NCBI GenBank assembly: GCA_027347805.1
Contig: DAIEQP010000222.1
Span: 1 to 9,274 of the forward strand
DNA: 9,274 bases
Direction: 5' to 3'
Origin: Ignavibacteria bacterium
GTDB lineage: Bacteria > Bacteroidota > Ignavibacteria > Ignavibacteriales > Melioribacteraceae
Shown here: piece after piece, positions 7,034 to 9,274 of the stretch
How the letters are laid out: each line of letters starts with the position of its first letter
How positions within the stretch are numbered: the stretch's first letter is position 1
The notes under the pieces: model-generated
Seen by the model: only the letters and a program-made list of their open reading frames with translations
Database searches by the model: none
What the model was told of the DNA's origin: nothing
Position numbers and translations under genes: made by a program

Positions 7034-7984
7034 ATGGCAAAAAATGTTCTCGATTTCGAAAAACCGATTATCGAGCTTGAAAATAAAATAGAAGAGATGC
7101 GCAAACATGAAGCTGCGCTGGATATCTCTAAAGAAATTAAAACGCTTGAAGAAAAAGTTCTTCAGCTTAAGCAAAATATCTATAATAACCTTACAAGATG
7201 GCAGCGTGTTCAGCTTGCACGTCATCCCGAAAGACCATATACACTTGATTATATTTATATGATATTCGACAGCTTTATTGAACTTCATGGTGATCGTGGA
7301 TTTAAGGATGATCATGCAATAGTAGGCGGGCTGGCAAAAATTGATGGTCAGAAAGTAATGATTATCGGCCATCAAAAAGGACGTGATACAAAATCAAATG
7401 TTTTTAGAAATTTTGGAATGCCAAATCCTGAAGGTTACCGCAAAGCACTTCGTTTAATGAAACTTGCGGAAAAATTTAATATTCCTGTAATAACAATGCT
7501 GGATACACCCGGCGCTTATCCGGGACTTGAAGCTGAAGAGAGAGGACAGGCAGAAGCAATTGCCAGAAATCTTTTGGAGATGAGCCGTCTACGAGTACCT
7601 ATTATAGTCGTAATTATTGGTGAAGGTGCAAGCGGTGGTGCGCTTGGCATTGGAATCGGTGATAGAATATTGATGCTTCAAAATACATGGTATTCGGTAA
7701 TTAGTCCTGAATCTTGCTCTAGTATTTTATGGAGAAGCTGGGATTACAAAGAACAGGCAGCCGAAGCTCTTAAACTTACTGCTGAAGATTTACTTGAACA
7801 GGGAATTATTGATAGAATTATTCCTGAACCTCTTGGCGGTGCGCATAAAGATCATCATAAAATTGCTGAAACATTAAAATCTGTGATCAAAGATGAACTT
7901 GCACCTCTCATGAAATTAAAACCGGATAAACTAGTTGCTCAGCGATTGGAGAAATTTGGTAAGATGGGTGTTTACGAAGAATAA
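7034..7984 (+). CDS. accA: Acetyl-CoA carboxylase carboxyltransferase subunit alpha
   Basis: AccA pairs with AccD to form the carboxyltransferase of acetyl-CoA carboxylase, moving the carboxyl group from carboxybiotin on AccB to acetyl-CoA to make malonyl-CoA, the first committed step of fatty-acid synthesis in the cytoplasm. The product is 316 residues, close to E. coli AccA (319). It has the charged, helical N-terminal region (LDFEKPIIELENKIEEM), RHPERPYTLDYI, ELHGDRGF (83-90), the GHQKGRDT segment, NFGMPNPEGYRKA, DTPGAYPG (157-164) and the crotonase-fold oxyanion segment GEGASGGALG (196-205), followed by SPESCSSILWR. All expected conserved elements are present. The gene begins two bases after the fusion glycosyltransferase stop. 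accB, accC and accD are not in the window, as is common since accA is often unlinked from them. Its place in a glycan operon is uncommon. Confidence 0.97.
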   Translation: MAKNVLDFEKPIIELENKIEEMRKHEAALDISKEIKTLEEKVLQLKQNIYNNLTRWQRVQLARHPERPYTLDYIYMIFDSFIELHGDRGFKDDHAIVGGLAKIDGQKVMIIGHQKGRDTKSNVFRNFGMPNPEGYRKALRLMKLAEKFNIPVITMLDTPGAYPGLEAEERGQAEAIARNLLEMSRLRVPIIVVIIGEGASGGALGIGIGDRILMLQNTWYSVISPESCSSILWRSWDYKEQAAEALKLTAEDLLEQGIIDRIIPEPLGGAHKDHHKIAETLKSVIKDELAPLMKLKPDKLVAQRLEKFGKMGVYEE

Positions 7985-7990
7985 TCTGCT

Positions 7991-8020
7991 TTGAAATAAA
8001 TATTTAGAGAAATATTTCAA
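7991..8020. repeat. Small AT-rich inverted repeat between accA and the thioesterase gene
   Basis: TTGAAATA (7991-7998) and TATTTCAA (8013-8020) are perfect inverted copies. Alternatively, AAATATTT (7998-8005) and AAATATTT (8010-8017) can pair around an AGAG loop. The stem is almost all A-T and no T-run follows, so it is a poor intrinsic terminator. It could be an RNA-processing or attenuation element, or chance in AT-rich spacer DNA. Confidence 0.25.
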
Positions 8021-8034
8021 CAAATCGATAATCA

Positions 8035-8466
8035 ATGATTACAAACACTACAGAAATTCGTGTGCGTTATGCAGACACTGATAAAATGCAATTTGTTTAT
8101 AACGGAAAGTATCTTGAATATTTTGAAGTAGGCAGAACAGAATTGTTTCGTTCTCTCGGCTTTCCATATAGATTAATTGAAAGCAATGGTTATCAACTGC
8201 CTTTAGTTGAAGCCGGTGTAAAATATTTTATTCCGGCAACATATGATGATCTGCTTTCAATTAAAGCAACTGTAAGAGAACTTTATACTGCAAAACCCAA
8301 AGTTGAATATGAAGTTAAAAGGAAGGACACAGGCGAACTTATTGCAGAAGGATTTACTACTCACGTATTTATTAATTCAGAAACAAAAAAAGCAGTTCGC
8401 CCTCCAAAAATTTATATAGAGGCGCTTGCCCCTTTTTTCAAGTTAGATAAAGGAAAATCAGAGTAA
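8035..8466 (+). CDS. YbgC/4-hydroxybenzoyl-CoA thioesterase-like hotdog-fold acyl-CoA thioesterase
   Basis: The 143-residue product fits the size and motif pattern of YbgC/4HBT-type thioesterases, small hotdog-fold enzymes that hydrolyse acyl-CoA (or acyl-ACP) thioesters in the cytoplasm, usually as tetramers. The N-terminal motif RVRYADTDKMQFVYNGKYLE (9-28) contains the predicted catalytic Asp16. It is followed by FEVGRTELFR, LPLVEAGVKYFIPATYDDLL (the central strand and loop) and EGFTTHVFINSETKKAVRPP near the end. The usual His in the 'YHxNY' position is replaced here by Asn23 (YNGKY). The gene starts at an ATG 50 bases after accA, with no clear Shine-Dalgarno, and ends 19 bases before the flippase gene. 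In E. coli ybgC sits with tol-pal; no tol gene is seen here. Family assignment is good; the natural acyl substrate is unknown. Confidence 0.87.
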   Translation: MITNTTEIRVRYADTDKMQFVYNGKYLEYFEVGRTELFRSLGFPYRLIESNGYQLPLVEAGVKYFIPATYDDLLSIKATVRELYTAKPKVEYEVKRKDTGELIAEGFTTHVFINSETKKAVRPPKIYIEALAPFFKLDKGKSE

Positions 8467-8485
8467 CCTTTTCTGATAAAAATAA

Positions 8486-9274
8486 ATGTTAGATAAGCTG
8501 AAAGAACTTTCGAAAGACACTGCAATTTATGGAATCAGTTCCATGCTTGGCCGTTTCTTAAATTTTCTTTTGATTCCTTTCTATACAAATGTTCATTCCA
8601 TTAGTACTGCAGACTTTGGAATTTTTACAAACATCTACGCTTACATTGTTTTTATAAATGTTTTCTACATTTATGGCGTTGATGCAGCTTATATGAAGTA
8701 TGCATCTTCTGCAGAAACTGCAGATAGGAAAAAGGTATTTTCAACTTCTTACATAATGATTCTACTTACTACTGTCTTTTTTAGTGTTCTGCTTTATATA
8801 TTGAAAAATCCTTTCTCATCTTTGATGCAGATACCGGTTTCCCAGCAAAACTTGTTCTATTATCTAATTTTGATAATCGGTTTGGATGCTTTGGGAATGA
8901 TTCCATATGCAAAGCTTAGGCTTGAGAGAAAGGCGGCCCGATTCAGTTTTATTCGGTTTACAAATATTTTAATAAATCTATTTCTGAATTTCTATCTAGT
9001 ATTAAAACTTAAAATGGGAATAGAAGCAATATTTATTGCCAACCTTGCGGCTTCATTTGCTTCGTTCATTATGCTCTTGCCTGATGTTTTCAAAGAATTG
9101 AGTTGGAAAGTAGATAAACAAATTGCTTATAAAATTTTATTATTCGGCATTCCTTATCTGCCGGCTGCAATAAGTGCGCAGATGGTTAACGTAATTGACA
9201 GACCTGTTGTGCTTGCAATGACTAATGAAAGTACTCTCGGAATTTATCAGGCAAATTATAAACTGGGCATATTT
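8486..9274 (+). CDS. Wzx-like polysaccharide flippase / lipopolysaccharide biosynthesis membrane protein (partial, 3' end outside window)
   Basis: An ATG at 8486 opens a frame that stays open to the window edge, giving 263 visible residues; Wzx-type proteins are usually 400-500 long, so roughly half is present. The protein is strongly hydrophobic, with likely membrane helices at about 12-34, 45-68, 88-107, 122-141 and further on. The start (DTAIYGISSMLGRFLNFLLIPFYT split by Gly and Arg, then STADFGIF at 40-47) matches the opening of the MOP-superfamily polysaccharide transporters (PF01943/PF13440). Such proteins flip undecaprenyl-diphosphate-linked oligosaccharides across the inner membrane. 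It starts 19 bases after the thioesterase gene in the same direction as the glycosyltransferase genes, which supports export of the glycan they build. Confidence 0.85.
   Translation, partial: MLDKLKELSKDTAIYGISSMLGRFLNFLLIPFYTNVHSISTADFGIFTNIYAYIVFINVFYIYGVDAAYMKYASSAETADRKKVFSTSYIMILLTTVFFSVLLYILKNPFSSLMQIPVSQQNLFYYLILIIGLDALGMIPYAKLRLERKAARFSFIRFTNILINLFLNFYLVLKLKMGIEAIFIANLAASFASFIMLLPDVFKELSWKVDKQIAYKILLFGIPYLPAAISAQMVNVIDRPVVLAMTNESTLGIYQANYKLGIF

Noticed and set aside
6962..7375. 137-residue minus-strand open frame
   Set aside because: It lies antisense to the end of the fusion glycosyltransferase and the well-supported accA gene, so it is a shadow frame.
7991..8020. Rho-independent terminator after accA
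   Set aside because: The inverted repeat is nearly all A-T and has no following T-run, and the next gene starts 15 bases later in the same direction.

Overview
The window reads as an AT-rich bacterial chromosome segment with tightly packed genes, mostly weak or absent Shine-Dalgarno sites and envelope-glycan genes of Gram-negative type. Together these suggest a member of the Bacteroidota/Chlorobiota/Ignavibacteria group. Ignavibacteria is my best guess from overall style and protein flavour; no marker gene here proves it.

Layout. The left end (1-1500, minus strand) is the 5' part of a gene running off the window. It encodes 500 visible residues: a polytopic O-antigen ligase/polymerase-like membrane region followed by a repeated, beta-propeller-like soluble region. 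A 191-bp divergent intergenic region (1501-1691) follows. Everything after it is on the plus strand and closely spaced, with gaps of 24, -4, 7, 2, 50 and 19 bases, so it probably forms one operon. In order: an LhgO-type FAD oxidoreductase (1692-2891); a polyprenyl-phosphate sugar-phosphate transferase of the WbaP/WcaJ type (2916-4319); a polyprenol-phosphate mannose synthase-like family 2 glycosyltransferase (4316-5035); a 662-residue fusion of a rhamnosyltransferase-like GT2 domain to a second, degenerate sugar-phosphate transferase (5043-7031); accA (7034-7984); a YbgC-like hotdog thioesterase (8035-8466); and the 5' part of a Wzx-like polysaccharide flippase (8486 to the window end).

How the genes may work together. 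The phosphoglycosyltransferase would start a glycan on undecaprenyl phosphate, the GT2 enzymes would extend it or make a lipid-linked mannose donor, the flippase would move the product across the inner membrane, and the divergent ligase/polymerase-like protein would polymerise or transfer it on the outer face. accA and the thioesterase belong to fatty-acid/acyl-CoA metabolism, and LhgO to L-2-hydroxyglutarate oxidation. Their place in a glycan operon is either chance packing or co-expression of lipid and glycan supply.

The two most unusual items are the GT2 protein carrying a sugar-phosphate transferase module that has lost its catalytic core, and the ligase-like membrane protein joined to a propeller-like domain. 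I saw no tRNA, rRNA, CRISPR array, insertion sequence or attachment site.
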